Counted from the first letter of the stretch, positions 1-8,546 are shown. The stretch: 64,000 nucleotides of DNA from JACDAN01 sp963721345 (GCA_963721345.1 CAVRIT010000001.1:62001-126000), one strand, 5' to 3'. Numbers and translations are program-made. The notes: generated from the sequence alone by a model not told the origin.

Positions 1-1
1 C

Positions 2-1561
2 GACCAGCGCACCTCGACGCTGACCCAGCGCTACCGCCTGATGAACGACGGCCAGGATCTCCCGCTGACGGCGGGCCGGCATGTCGACGCCGACCTGAAA
101 TTCCTGGACGACAGCCCGGCGGACGGCGTCGACGCCGCTGCGAACGGGTCGACGCTCTCGCAGTTCGACACGGCGGACGCCGCCCCGCGCGAGACACTCG
201 TAGAGATCTCGGGAGCCGCAGGCGGAAACGCCGTCCCCAGCCGTTGGACGATCCAGCCGTACAACTACGAGCCGACGATCGATCCGTCGACCGGCGGCAT
301 TCCCGCGGCGCACAACGGCGTGATCGCGCCAGGCCCGGACCCGACGATGAGCCAGCAGTGGCAGACGACGGTTCCGGCCGGCGGCGAGGTCGTCTTCACG
401 ACCGTCACGCGCTTCGGCACGCCGCCGACACAGCATCGCCTCGACGTTGCGAAGACCGGCGACGGCACCGTCACGAGCGTTCCGCCCGGCATCTCGTGCG
501 GAACAGCCTGCGCCGCGTCGTTCGACGAAGGAACGCAGGTTGCGCTCGCGGCCGCCCCGGATCCAGGCTGGTCGTTCGCGGGCTGGAGCGGCTCGTGCAC
601 CGGAGCGGGCGCCTGCGTCGTCGCCATGAGTGGCGCACGTGGCGTCACGGCGCACTTCAATCCGCCGCCGCCGGTGCCCGCGCAGAGCGTGAACGCCACG
701 CCGGTGGCCGGGAAGGTGTTCGTCCGCGAGCCCGGCACGGATCGCTTCGTCGAGCTCTCCGCGGCAGATCAGCTTCCGCTCGGCACGCAGGTCGACACGA
801 CGCAGGGCGCGATCCAGCTCACCGCTGCACGCGTCGGTGGCTTGACCGACACGAGCCAGTTCTACGACGGCCTCTTCACGATCCAGCAGGCAGGCGTGGC
901 CGCGCTGACCGAGCTCCAGCTGAACGGCGGCGACTTCTCGTGCGTGGAGGGCTCGTTCGCCTTGGCGAAGACCAAGAAGCCGGTCCGAAGGCTCTGGGGC
1001 AGCGGCAAGGGCAAGTTCCGGACGCGCGGCCGGTACAGCGCGGCGACCGTCCGAGGCACGAAGTGGAAGACCGAGGACCGCTGCGACGGCACGCTGACGG
1101 TGGTCGAGGAAGGCGTGGTCAGCGTGCGCGACTTCATCCGTGAGGTCGACGTCACGCTTAGTGCCGGCCAGAGCTACCTCGCGCAGGGCCTCGACCGCAG
1201 CGCCTCGCAGGCCGGCTGCACCATCATCGGCTCGCCCGGCAACGACACCCTCCGCGGGACGCGGAAGCGCGACGTCCTCTGCGGCATGGGCGGCGACGAC
1301 GTCCTCCTCGGCATGGGCGGCAACGACCGGCTGTACGGCGGCGCCGGAAACGACTGGCTCGACGGCGGAGCCGGCAACGACTACCTGAACGGCGGCGGTG
1401 GACGCGACCGGCTCGACGGCAATCTCGGGCGCGACTACCTCTGGGGCGGCGACGGTCGCGACCTCCTGATCACGCGGGACAAGGTCCGGGGCAACGACCG
1501 CATCCAGGGCGGCAGCGGCCGTGACCTCTGCCGCACGGACGCCATCAGAGTCTGCCCGTAA
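2..1561 (+). CDS. Secreted protein with InlB-type repeat and RTX-like C-terminal repeats (5' partial)
   Basis: The frame is open to the first base of the window, so the N-terminus lies upstream; the ATG at 41 is probably internal. From the ATG, about residues 135-210 form a divergent InlB B-repeat-like domain (VAKTGDGTVTS, GWSFAGWSGSC, VTAHF) with paired cysteines. The last 120 residues carry GGxGxD nonapeptide repeats (GNDTLRG, GGDDVLLG, GGNDRLYG, GGAGNDWLDG, GRDYLWGG) like calcium-binding RTX parallel beta-rolls. Both domains are typical of large exported or surface-attached proteins. No enzymatic domain is visible in this fragment. A second protein with degenerate GGxD repeats is encoded at 11029-12528. 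Confidence 0.75.
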   Translation, partial: DQRTSTLTQRYRLMNDGQDLPLTAGRHVDADLKFLDDSPADGVDAAANGSTLSQFDTADAAPRETLVEISGAAGGNAVPSRWTIQPYNYEPTIDPSTGGIPAAHNGVIAPGPDPTMSQQWQTTVPAGGEVVFTTVTRFGTPPTQHRLDVAKTGDGTVTSVPPGISCGTACAASFDEGTQVALAAAPDPGWSFAGWSGSCTGAGACVVAMSGARGVTAHFNPPPPVPAQSVNATPVAGKVFVREPGTDRFVELSAADQLPLGTQVDTTQGAIQLTAARVGGLTDTSQFYDGLFTIQQAGVAALTELQLNGGDFSCVEGSFALAKTKKPVRRLWGSGKGKFRTRGRYSAATVRGTKWKTEDRCDGTLTVVEEGVVSVRDFIREVDVTLSAGQSYLAQGLDRSASQAGCTIIGSPGNDTLRGTRKRDVLCGMGGDDVLLGMGGNDRLYGGAGNDWLDGGAGNDYLNGGGGRDRLDGNLGRDYLWGGDGRDLLITRDKVRGNDRIQGGSGRDLCRTDAIRVCP

Positions 1562-1581
1562 CCCACGCGTAGTCTTCCGGG

Positions 1582-1969
1582 GTGGGCCAGGAGGAGACCG
1601 GTGAGCGCCGGCCGCCGCTGATCGAACGCGTGCGCGCCCGCCAGGAGCGCCACCGCCAGCGCAGCCTCGCCATTCGCGTCCCGTTCGCCCTCGCGGGCAC
1701 GGTCGTCCTGCTGCTGGGCGTGATCATGCTGTTCACCCCGGGGCCGGGCTGGGCGTTGATCATCTTCGGCTTGGGGCTGCTCGCGCTCGAGTTCACCTGG
1801 GCTGAGCGCGCGCTCGAACGGGTGATCAACCAGGTCGAGCGCGCGTCGGACCAGGTGACGAAGGGGAGCCCGGCCCGGCAAGCCGCGCTCATCGTGCTCG
1901 GCGTGCTGGTGTTCGCCGGCTCCATCGGCGGTCTTCCTCTTCTGGGACGTCCCGCTGTTCCCGGGATAG
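1582..1969 (+). CDS. PGPGW-family small membrane protein, apparent frameshift near 1930
   Basis: Starts at GTG 1582, six bases after a TAGTCT -10-like box, so the mRNA is probably leaderless. A basic cytoplasmic start is followed by two hydrophobic segments around the signature FTPGPGWALIIFGLGLL and the ALEFTWAERAL segment typical of TIGR02611/PGPGW proteins. A third hydrophobic segment follows (AALIVLGVLVFAGSIGG). The frame then runs on into an implausible Ser/Arg-rich tail, whereas the next frame reads FLFWDVPLFPG followed by TAG at 1967-1969, which is how family members usually end. One extra G in the GG at about 1930-1931 would explain this. The family has no assigned function. Confidence 0.7.
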
Positions 1970-2003
1970 CAGCGCCGCTTGGCGGCATGGCTAAGATTCA
2001 CTC

Positions 2004-2234
2004 GTGGGCTGGGTCTGGATGGCACTGCTCGCCTGCGCCGTCGCCGTCCTCGTGGCGGCGGAGTGGCCGCGTCTCTCGGAGCGATTCGGCTTCGAAGGCC
2101 GGAGGCAGCGCGAGCGCAGTCGGCGCAAGTCCAACCTCCGCGTGCTCCGGCCGGAGGACGACGAGTTCGCCGCCAGCGTCGAGCGAGACCTAGCTCAGCT
2201 GCCGACGATCCACGAGCGAGACCGAAATACCTAG
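2004..2234 (+). CDS. Small single-pass membrane protein, unknown function
   Basis: A 76-residue protein starts at GTG 2004, six bases after a TAAGAT -10-like box (1992-1997), consistent with a leaderless mRNA. It has one N-terminal membrane helix (WMALLACAVAVLVAAEW), then a basic stretch and an acidic tail (RPEDDEFAASVERDLAQL). It begins just after the corrected stop of the PGPGW gene. Its TAG stop overlaps the TAG of the convergent protease gene by three bases. I recognise no family; the composition and promoter argue that it is real. Confidence 0.5.
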   Translation: MGWVWMALLACAVAVLVAAEWPRLSERFGFEGRRQRERSRRKSNLRVLRPEDDEFAASVERDLAQLPTIHERDRNT

Positions 2235-4595
2235 CGAACGACGAATGTCGTTGTGAGCGTGCGGGTGTTCGGGAAGATGCGGAGCGCGTTCTCCATGTTC
2301 TTCGACTCCTGGTAGTCGGAGACGTGGAGCGTCAGGCGGTGGCGTCCCGGCCGTAGCGAGGCGGTCGCGATTCGCACCCGGCCGTTGCGGAAAGCAGCCT
2401 CCTGGAGCTGCCCGCCGTCGAGCCGCATGAAGATCGAGCCGGGGTCGACGCCCGCGCCGCGATCCGTGGCCGAGGCCAGCACCGTGCCGCCACGGCGGAC
2501 CGAGCGGGTCAGCAGACGGACGCGCGGCGGCGTGCGGTCGTCGATCCAAAAGCGGAAGCGGAACCGGCCGGCGCCCGCGCGGGTCGGGCTGTCGAAGACG
2601 ACGTGGTAGATGCCCGGAGCCGGTCGCACTATGCCGGCGATCGGCGCCTGGTCGAAGAACGTCGGGAGGTAAGGGTTGGTTCGCAGCGGCAGCGCCGTCG
2701 AGCCGGCTTGGCGGTTCTCGTCCTTGCCGTGGACGACGCGGGGCTGGACACGGGTCCGGGAGACGATCGCGACGCCGAAGTTCTCGACGGGCCGCCGGAC
2801 GCGCACCCGGAACACCTGCTCCGGTCCGGCGAGCGTGCGAGCGACACCCACGGGCGTCGGGTTCTCCGGGTAGCGGTAGGTGGTGACGAGCGCCCGGCGG
2901 CCGCGGGTGTTCCCGCGGTAGGCGCCCGTGCGCGCGAGCGTCCGGGCGGGATGCCCCGCGAGCCGCGGCCTGGCGACGCGCAGCCAGAAGGGGATGCGAC
3001 GCGTGACACCCGGGCGGTTGAGCACGACGAAACCGGTGAGCTCTCCGTCGCCGGCCGAGGCGGCGGCTGCCGCGCTGACGGCCAGCGTTCCGGGAACGGC
3101 GACGGCCGGAGCCGCGGTCACCGAGACCCCGTTTCCGCCGGTCTGCCGCTGGATGGCGACAGTCCAGGCACCGACGCCGCCTCCGGCGTCGGTGAGCGCG
3201 ATCGAGCGCGAGACGCTCGCGCCTGGGCGCAGGTGCTCGAACGACACCGCCGTGGGATCCGCAAAGACCAACGGCTGATCGGCAGCAGCGACGTCGACGA
3301 AGCCGGCGCCGCCGCGCGTCGTGGTCGCCTCGCCGCCGCCGTCGAGCGCCGTGCGGGCGGTGAGCGCGAGGGCGGACTTCAGCTGTTTGACCGTCCAGGT
3401 CGGATGGCGCTGCTTGAGCAACGCGGCCGCGCCCGAGACATGGGGCGCGGCCATGCTCGTTCCGGACAGGCCTGACCAGGTTCCGTCCTTCGCGGGCACA
3501 GACGAGAGGATCTGGACTCCCGGTGCCGAGACCTCGGGCTTGAGCTGGAGGGAGACGGGCGTCGGGCCGGCGGAGGAGAAGTCGGACACCCGTGCGTCGA
3601 CCGTCGTCGCGCCGACCGTGATCGCAGACGGCGAGGATCCGGGCGACGCGATCGAGCCGCGTCCGAAGTTCCCGAAGTCGTTCCCGGCCGAGATGACCGG
3701 GATCACGCCGGCGGCGGCAGCGCCCTCGATGGCTCGCACGACGAGGTCGCGTCCCGGCGAGATCTCCGCCTCGCCGAGTGAGAGGTTGATGACGTTCATG
3801 CCGTCGCGGACCGCTGCCTCGATGCCCGCGGCGATCTCAGGCGAGTTGCCGTTGAGGCCGAGCCCGGAGATCGTCGGGACGGTCATCACGCGGTAGTTCC
3901 CGATGTACGCGCGCGGCGCGACTCCGGCGAGCGTCACTCGGCCGCCGCCGATCGTTCGCCTGCGTGTTCGGGTTGCCGGCCGCGATGCCCCCGACGTGCG
4001 TGCCGTGCGAGGACTCCGTCGGATGGAAGGGCAGCGCGGGGAAGGGGACCTTCGGCGAAGCCGGCGGGAACACACGCGCGACGATCACCTTGGCGGTGGT
4101 GTGTGTGGCGACCCCCATCGGGTAGCCAGGCGGCATGGCGTAGCCGGCCGGGCTGAAGAACGGGTGCGTCTGGTCGACGCCGTCGTCGATGATCCCGATC
4201 TTCATTCCCTGTCCGCTGGTCGCGAGCCCGGGCCCCCAGACGGCGTTCGCCTTGATCGCCGGGACGCTCCGCTCGAGCGCCGGCGCGAAGCGCACGCTGG
4301 GATAGACCTCGCGCACCGCCGCGAGCCGCTCGATCCGGCCGACAGCTCCTTCCGGCACGACGACCGAGAAGCCGTTCAGGACGAGCCGGTAGCGCCAGCG
4401 TACGCGGGCGTCGGGAGCGAAGGCGCGGATCTGCCGCTCGACTGCGCGCTGGTCGGCCGCGGCGCGCAGCTCGACGACGACCTGGACGGGCTGTCCGGCC
4501 GCCGCAGACCGCGCCGGACCGCGCGCGGCGGCCAGCGCAACGAGCGCCAGCGACAAACAGACCCCGAAGAAAAAGACGCGCCTCAGACAGTCAAT
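2231..4595 (-). CDS. Subtilisin-like serine protease (S8), secreted, frameshift near 3955
   Basis: Secreted subtilase. The N-terminus has a signal-like hydrophobic helix (VFFFGVCLSLALVALAA) and an inhibitor-I9-like propeptide (VQVVVELRAAADQRAVERQ). The catalytic triad is complete: Asp in IGIIDDGVDQTHPFF, His in SSHGTHVGGIAAG, Ser in GTSMAAPHVSGAAALL; the oxyanion Asn is in ISAGNDFGNFG. About 300 C-terminal residues form beta-rich appended domains. The His and Ser parts lie in different frames. Removing one A:T pair at about 3955-3956 joins TQA to TIGGGRVTLAG, so this looks like a sequencing indel. The start is unclear: no ATG, GTG or TTG lies just before the signal peptide, ATT 4595 or CTG 4586 fit best, and an upstream ATG frame would run into tRNA-Leu. 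Confidence 0.8.
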
Positions 4596-4653
4596 GGTAC
4601 GTCCAGCACGCGCGAAAGTTGGCGAAGGACGCGAGGCTACAATGCGCGTCCGC

Positions 4654-4737
4654 GCGGATGTGGCGGAATTGGTAGACGCGCACGGTTCAGGTCCGTGTGG
4701 GGGCAACCCCGTGGAGGTTCAAGTCCTCTCATCCGCA
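4654..4737 (+). tRNA. tRNA-Leu (anticodon CAG)
   Basis: Acceptor arms GCGGATG and CATCCGC pair over seven bases, with discriminator A at 4737. The anticodon stem CACGG/CCGTG encloses the loop TTCAGGT, giving CAG (reads CUG). The long variable arm (TGGGGGCAACCCCGT) is the class II form expected for leucine, and the T arm reads GGTTCAAGTCC. CCA is not encoded. A TACAAT -10-like box lies at 4638-4643; I see no good -35 at normal spacing. Confidence 0.95.
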
Positions 4738-4818
4738 TAAGCGATCCTCGGATTGTCTGCTAGCGAGGCCTTCGCGCCTTCGACGTTTATCGCCTCTTGC
4801 GCCGGGTAGGGACCCATG

Positions 4819-4837
4819 CGTCTGCCAGGACGAACAC
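4819..4837 (+). repeat. 19-bp direct repeat, copy A (leader of chaplin-like gene)
   Basis: CGTCTGCCAGGACGAACAC occurs here, 37 bases before the chaplin-like start codon, and again exactly at 5409-5427 after that gene's terminator. It lies in the transcribed leader, so it could be a regulatory element. Its role is unknown. Confidence 0.7.
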
Positions 4838-4873
4838 AAGGGTCTGTCTACCGCTCAAGAGGAGGGAAAGGCA

Positions 4874-5314
4874 ATGCGTAAAGGTTTCATCACGCTCTTC
4901 ATGGCCATCCTGATGGCCGCCGCGCTGACCGTCGGTCCGGCGGGGGCCGCAAGGCAGAACGGGCTCGTCAACATCAACCTGGAGGACAACGTCGTCCAGG
5001 TGCCAGTCTCCGTCGCGGCGAACGTCTGCAACGTCGACGTCGCCGTGCTGGTGAACCTGCTCGCCGATGTCGGCGAGACCGCCTGCACGTCCGAGGCCTT
5101 CAGCGGCGCGACCGTCCAGGGTCGCCCGAACGGTGGCCCCGGAACGAGGCAGGACGGCCTCATCAACGTGAACCTCGAGAACAACACGATCCAGATCCCG
5201 ATCGCCGCCGCCGCGAACATCTGCGACGTTGACGTCGCGGTGCTAGTCGGGGCGATCCTGCAAGACGACGCAACGAGCTGCGACGCGCGCGCGGGCGCCG
5301 AAGGCATCGCGTAG
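4874..5314 (+). CDS. Chaplin-like secreted protein with two cysteine-paired repeats
   Basis: A 146-residue exported protein. The ATG at 4874 has a strong Shine-Dalgarno (GAGGAGGG) and is followed by a clear signal peptide (FITLFMAILMAAALTV, cleavage near PAGAA). The mature part contains two repeats of about 45 residues: NVVQVPVSVAANVCNVDVAV with a second Cys in ETACTSEA, and NTIQIPIAAAANICDVDVAV with a second Cys in DATSCDA. The order N-x-(I/V)Q-(V/I)-P...N-(V/I)-C...C is that of the chaplin domain, which forms amphipathic surface films in Streptomyces. There is no sorting signal or membrane anchor, so it would be a short, secreted chaplin type. A strong terminator follows. Chaplin membership is inferred from motif resemblance. 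Confidence 0.65.
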   Translation: MRKGFITLFMAILMAAALTVGPAGAARQNGLVNINLEDNVVQVPVSVAANVCNVDVAVLVNLLADVGETACTSEAFSGATVQGRPNGGPGTRQDGLINVNLENNTIQIPIAAAANICDVDVAVLVGAILQDDATSCDARAGAEGIA

Positions 5315-5351
5315 CGCAAAAGCTGCGATCGGAACCACCGGGCAGACATCC

Positions 5352-5384
5352 ACACCGGGCGGGGCTCTCCCGCCCGGTGTTACT
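5352..5384 (+). terminator. Rho-independent-type terminator after the chaplin-like gene
   Basis: A perfect 12-bp stem ACACCGGGCGGG / CCCGCCCGGTGT with a five-base loop (GCTCT) is followed by TTACTTAT. It lies 38 bases past the chaplin-like stop. Confidence 0.8.
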
Positions 5385-5408
5385 TATGGGGGGAACCGCT
5401 TCACGGGT

Positions 5409-5427
5409 CGTCTGCCAGGACGAACAC
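5409..5427 (+). repeat. 19-bp direct repeat, copy B (orphan)
   Basis: Exact second copy of the 19-mer at 4819-4837. It is followed by GAGGAGGGG, like a ribosome-binding site, but no credible + strand gene follows because the convergent peroxiredoxin gene ends at 5485. It may be a leader left from a duplicated chaplin-like gene. Confidence 0.65.
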
Positions 5428-5484
5428 CGAGGAGGGGCGCCCCCCTAGAGACGAGTGTCGCAGGCGGTCAGACTTGCGGTTTAC

Positions 5485-5943
5485 TCAAGTGTCCAACGCC
5501 GCGAGCACCTGTGCGACGTGCGTGTCTGGCTTGACGCGCCGCATGACCTTCGCGATGCGGCCCTCTTCGTCGATCAGGAAAGTAGAGCGCTCGATGCCCA
5601 TGTAGGAGCGACCCATGTACTTCCGCTCGCCCCACACGCCGTAGCTCTCCGCCACCTCGTGCTCGGGGTCGGCCAGCAGTGTGAACGGCAGCCCGTGCTT
5701 CTGCTTGAACTTGACGTGTGAGCTCTCCTCGTCGGGGCTCACACCGAGGACGACGGCGTCGCGCTGCTCGAACTCGCTGTAATCGTCGCGGATCCCGCAC
5801 GCCTGGGTGGTGCACCCCGGCGTGTCGTCGCGGGGATAGAAGTAGAGAACGACGGGCTTGCCGCGGAACTGGGAGAGGCGGACGCGGTCGCCCGAGTCGC
5901 TCGTGAGCTCGAAGTCCGGCGCCTCCTGGCCCTCGTCGACCAT
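5485..5943 (-). CDS. bcp: Peroxiredoxin, Bcp/PrxQ type (thiol peroxidase)
   Basis: A 152-residue AhpC/TSA-family thiol peroxidase that reduces H2O2 and organic hydroperoxides. The peroxidatic Cys44 and resolving Cys49 are in DTPGCTTQACGIRD, the CxxxxC arrangement of the alpha2-helix PrxQ class. It opens with GQEAPDFEL, has LYFYPRDDTPG before the active site, and RSTFLIDEEGRI near the end. Length is normal. The ATG at 5943 sits six bases after a TAGGCT box on the minus strand, so the message is probably leaderless and shares a divergent promoter with the membrane gene at 5968. Confidence 0.92.
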   Translation of the reverse strand: MVDEGQEAPDFELTSDSGDRVRLSQFRGKPVVLYFYPRDDTPGCTTQACGIRDDYSEFEQRDAVVLGVSPDEESSHVKFKQKHGLPFTLLADPEHEVAESYGVWGERKYMGRSYMGIERSTFLIDEEGRIAKVMRRVKPDTHVAQVLAALDT

Positions 5944-5949
5944 GTGGCG

Positions 5950-5959
5950 AGCCTATCCT
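5950..5959. promoter_or_regulatory. Overlapping divergent -10 boxes (bcp / membrane protein)
   Basis: Minus strand TAGGCT (5950-5955) ends six bases before the bcp ATG. Plus strand TATCCT (5954-5959) ends eight bases before TTG 5968. Both genes would be leaderless. This favours TTG 5968 over GTG 5944, which lies upstream of its own -10. Confidence 0.45.
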
Positions 5960-5967
5960 GTCGAGCC

Positions 5968-6324
5968 TTGCTGAGGGCGCACGAGATCGTGGGTCTGATC
6001 GTTCTGGCCGCGGCTGCCGCGGCGACGATCTGGGGTGCCGTCACGTACTTCCGCGGGCGCCGGCCCGGGCGCGTCGGCGGCCACGTCGTGGCTCTGGTCC
6101 AGACGCTGCTGGTGGCCCAGGTCGGGCTCGGGCTACTGCTCCTCTCGGACGAGCGGCGCGCCTCGGACGAGCTCCACTACGCATACGGGAGCCTCGCGCT
6201 GTTGGCCGTGCTGGCTCCCTGGCTGTACGCGCCTGCCGAGCCGCGGCGCCGGCTCGCATGGTTCACGGGTGCCACGCTCCTGGGAGGGGCTCTGGCGACG
6301 AGGGCGTACTTGACGTCGGGATGA
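5968..6324 (+). CDS. Four-helix integral membrane protein, unknown function
   Basis: About 118 residues with four predicted membrane helices: IVGLIVLAAAAAATIWGAV, VALVQTLLVAQVGLGLLLL, YAYGSLALLAVLAPWLY and FTGATLLGGALATRAYL. I do not recognise a named family. TTG 5968 is chosen because of the -10 box at 5954-5959; GTG 5944 would add eight residues. The stop overlaps the next start in an ATGA arrangement, so the two membrane proteins are probably translated together and may act together. Confidence 0.65.
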   Translation: MLRAHEIVGLIVLAAAAAATIWGAVTYFRGRRPGRVGGHVVALVQTLLVAQVGLGLLLLSDERRASDELHYAYGSLALLAVLAPWLYAPAEPRRRLAWFTGATLLGGALATRAYLTSG

Positions 6325-6695
6325 GGCGTTTCTGGTCAGACCTGAACCCGACGGTCCGCGGCTTCGCGGTCATCGTCGTGATCGTGATCGCGGTGCTGGT
6401 GCTGAACCAGCAGAAGACCGTGGTCTCGCTGCTCCTGATCGCGCGGATCGGGTTCTTCATCGCCATCGCAGTCTTCGTCTATCTGATGTGGCGGGAGCGC
6501 CGGATGGAGATCTCGACCTGGCCCAGCCGCGCGCGCCTCGCGTTCTACGGCGGCGCGCTGCTCATCGTCGCGGCGATCGGCACTTTCATCCTCCAGGGCG
6601 CATCGGGGCGCAATGCGCTCGCGTTCTTCGCGATCCTCGGGCTGTCGGGCTTCGCGATGTTCCGCGCGTGGCGCGACCAGCACTCCTACGGCTGA
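6321..6695 (+). CDS. Four-helix integral membrane protein, unknown function
   Basis: A 124-residue protein with four hydrophobic helices (FAVIVVIVIAVLVL, LLLIARIGFFIAIAVFVYL, LAFYGGALLIVAAIGTFIL, ALAFFAILGLSGFAMF) and short basic loops. The ATG overlaps the previous stop by four bases, implying translational coupling. It converges on hemQ, whose stop overlaps this gene's end by ten bases. No family recognised. Confidence 0.7.
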   Translation: MRRFWSDLNPTVRGFAVIVVIVIAVLVLNQQKTVVSLLLIARIGFFIAIAVFVYLMWRERRMEISTWPSRARLAFYGGALLIVAAIGTFILQGASGRNALAFFAILGLSGFAMFRAWRDQHSYG

Positions 6696-7396
6696 GCGAC
6701 CCCCGCGCGGGACCCGTCCAGCGCGTTGAGCGCTTCGCGGATCTCGCAGTGCCGCCCGACGAAGATCGGCGTGTCGCGCTCGGTGTAGCGGCTCGCCTCG
6801 CTCTCGCGCAGCGTGAGCATCAGGTGCATGAAGTCCGCCGGCTCGTCGCACTCGAACGCCGTCATGAACTCCTGGTCGTCGATCCCGAACGAGTAGGTCG
6901 TGTGGTTGTGGATCGACTCGAACTCAGCGCCGATTCGAATGTGCTCGTCCATGGCGCGCTGCCGCTTGTCCTGCGGCAGCGCGTACCACGCGCGCACCTT
7001 CACGAACGGATAGACGACGAGGTACGGCGACCCCTTCGGGATCACCTTCCGGGGCCGGCGCGCGGCCGTGTACTGCGACGCCTTCGTCGTCGCGAGGTAC
7101 GAGTACGGCGTCTGGAGGTACGCCGCCAGCGGCGTGCCGTTCAGCTCGGCGCCGAGCTCGCCGAGATCCTCGTAGCGCTCGGTGATCTTCCAGAGGAAGA
7201 AGTCCGCGTCCGGCCTGACGCCTCCCGTCGAGTACGCACGGACCGTCGACATCCGGTCGGCCCAGTCGTCGACGACGTCGGCGAACGCCTCCTTGCCGGC
7301 GATCCGCTCCTCAACCGGCAGCCGGCGCCACGCTGGATCGACCTTGAAGAACGTGTACGCGACGTACTGACCCGGGTCGGGCACTTCTACTCGCAC
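6686..7396 (-). CDS. hemQ: Coproheme decarboxylase HemQ/ChdC
   Basis: A 236-residue chlorite-dismutase-family protein that decarboxylates coproheme III to heme b in the coproporphyrin-dependent pathway of Gram-positive bacteria. Two ferredoxin-like halves are seen. The PYSY segment at residues 97-100 lies where the radical-forming Tyr sits, and the proximal heme His is in the MDEHIRIG segment (about His152). The tail SEASRYTERDTPIFVGRH is typical of HemQ. Other heme genes are not in the window. It starts at GTG 7396, overlapping the upstream glycosidase-like gene by ten bases, so the two are co-transcribed although no functional link is obvious. Confidence 0.92.
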   Translation of the reverse strand: MRVEVPDPGQYVAYTFFKVDPAWRRLPVEERIAGKEAFADVVDDWADRMSTVRAYSTGGVRPDADFFLWKITERYEDLGELGAELNGTPLAAYLQTPYSYLATTKASQYTAARRPRKVIPKGSPYLVVYPFVKVRAWYALPQDKRQRAMDEHIRIGAEFESIHNHTTYSFGIDDQEFMTAFECDEPADFMHLMLTLRESEASRYTERDTPIFVGRHCEIREALNALDGSRAGVAQP

Positions 7397-8520
7397 TCTA
7401 GATCGACGAACGTGTCGCGGGTCGTCTTCGGGGTGCGGTCGGCGTAGTACATCCCGGACTGCCAGCCGAGCAGGTCCGGCTCGTCCCAGACGTGGAAGAT
7501 GTAGATCCCCTCGACCGTTTTCTGGGTGCAGGCGATCTCGACCGCTTGACGGTAGTAGCGCTCCTGCGTCTCCTCGGGCACTGCATCCTTCGCCGCCGGC
7601 GAGTCGAAGTTCGTGTACACCGTTCGCTTCGCCGGCGGGATGACCGTCTGCACTCCGAACTCGGTATAGAGGATCGGGATGTCGGAGCCGCGCTGCGCGG
7701 TTCCGTCGAACGCCTGCCCGAGCAGGTCGACCAGCTTGCCGTAGTCGGCAAGGGCGATCGTCGTCGTCTTGGGATGAGCGAAATCCGGGGGGACTTCCGA
7801 GCGGTGCAGGTACGGGTGGTGCGCGAAAGCGTCCATCACGGGCTTCGTGCGTCCGCTCTCCCGGTAGTAGCGGCCCATGTCGCGGATGAACTGCGTCGGA
7901 GAGTGCGTGTGGCGCGGCGCGTCGGGATCGTCACCGCCGCGGGGCGCCAGCGTGCCGCCGACCACCCGGATGTCCTTCGAGACCGCCTTCAGCGCGTCGT
8001 AGGTCTCGGCGAGGAGTGCCAGGTAGTCGCGAGCCGCGACGTTCTCGCCGTTCGGCCCGAACTGCGGGAGCCAGAAGCGGTTCAGATTCGGCTCGTTCGC
8101 CACGATGAAGGTGCGGAACTCCGGGATCTGGCGCGCGAGCGACGCGGCGTAGGCGGCGAACTCTCCCCGGAGCTTCGCCGTACGCGGCGTCGTCCGGCTC
8201 CCGACGTGCTGGACGATCAGCATCGGCCGGACGCCTGCCGCCTCGGCCGCCTCGGCGCCGTTGCGGAGGTCGGTCAGTTCCTGCGGCGCGGGCTCGCGCT
8301 GGCCGGGTGCCCAGAACGAGTTGGTGATCACCGCTTCGAACCCGGCGGCGGTGGTCTCTTCCATCTTCGTCCGCGCCGCGTTCGGGTCGGGATCGCGGAC
8401 GAAGTACTCCCAGGCGCCGATCTCGAGCCGTGGTTCCTCGACCGTGCGCTCCATGGCGAAGAAGACGATTGCCGCCACGCCCGCGGCGGCAACCAGGCCC
8501 AAAAACCCCCATTTCCTCAA
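7387..8520 (-). CDS. Membrane-anchored or secreted glycoside-hydrolase-like protein (clan GH-A)
   Basis: A 377-residue protein with an N-terminal signal or anchor helix (WGFLGLVAAAGVAAIVFFAM) and a TIM-barrel glycosidase domain. The acid/base Glu is in IVANEPNLNRFW (Glu143) and the likely nucleophile in ILYTEFGVQ (Glu287); the NEP motif and spacing fit clan GH-A (GH5/GH39-like). It is related to the products at 15386-16840 and 37578-39130 through NEPN, LxPRGGDxPDAP and RTKP(V/I)MD, but lacks their C-terminal domain. The substrate cannot be deduced. Starts at TTG 8520 with a TAGCCT box nine bases upstream, divergent from uvrC. Confidence 0.75.
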   Translation of the reverse strand: MRKWGFLGLVAAAGVAAIVFFAMERTVEEPRLEIGAWEYFVRDPDPNAARTKMEETTAAGFEAVITNSFWAPGQREPAPQELTDLRNGAEAAEAAGVRPMLIVQHVGSRTTPRTAKLRGEFAAYAASLARQIPEFRTFIVANEPNLNRFWLPQFGPNGENVAARDYLALLAETYDALKAVSKDIRVVGGTLAPRGGDDPDAPRHTHSPTQFIRDMGRYYRESGRTKPVMDAFAHHPYLHRSEVPPDFAHPKTTTIALADYGKLVDLLGQAFDGTAQRGSDIPILYTEFGVQTVIPPAKRTVYTNFDSPAAKDAVPEETQERYYRQAVEIACTQKTVEGIYIFHVWDEPDLLGWQSGMYYADRTPKTTRDTFVDLECE

Positions 8521-8529
8521 AGCGGCACG

Positions 8530-8539
8530 AGGCTACCCT
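8530..8539. promoter_or_regulatory. Overlapping divergent -10 boxes (glycosidase-like gene / uvrC)
   Basis: Minus strand TAGCCT (8530-8535) lies nine bases before TTG 8520. Plus strand TACCCT (8534-8539) lies seven bases before the uvrC ATG 8547. Both fit leaderless transcripts. Confidence 0.45.
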
Positions 8540-8546
8540 GCTCGCA

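Noticed and set aside
2070..2193. C-terminal Ser/Arg-rich extension of the PGPGW protein
   Set aside because: It is a frameshift product overlapping a better small gene at 2004-2234; the alternate frame gives the expected family ending at 1969.
4596..4706. ATG at 4706 as the start of the subtilase
   Set aside because: It would place coding sequence inside tRNA-Leu, and the residues before the signal peptide are not plausible.
4740..4873. Known riboswitch in the chaplin-like leader
   Set aside because: The leader has a ribosome-binding site and the 19-bp repeat, but I could not match its bases to the cores of c-di-GMP, c-di-AMP, manganese or guanidine riboswitches.
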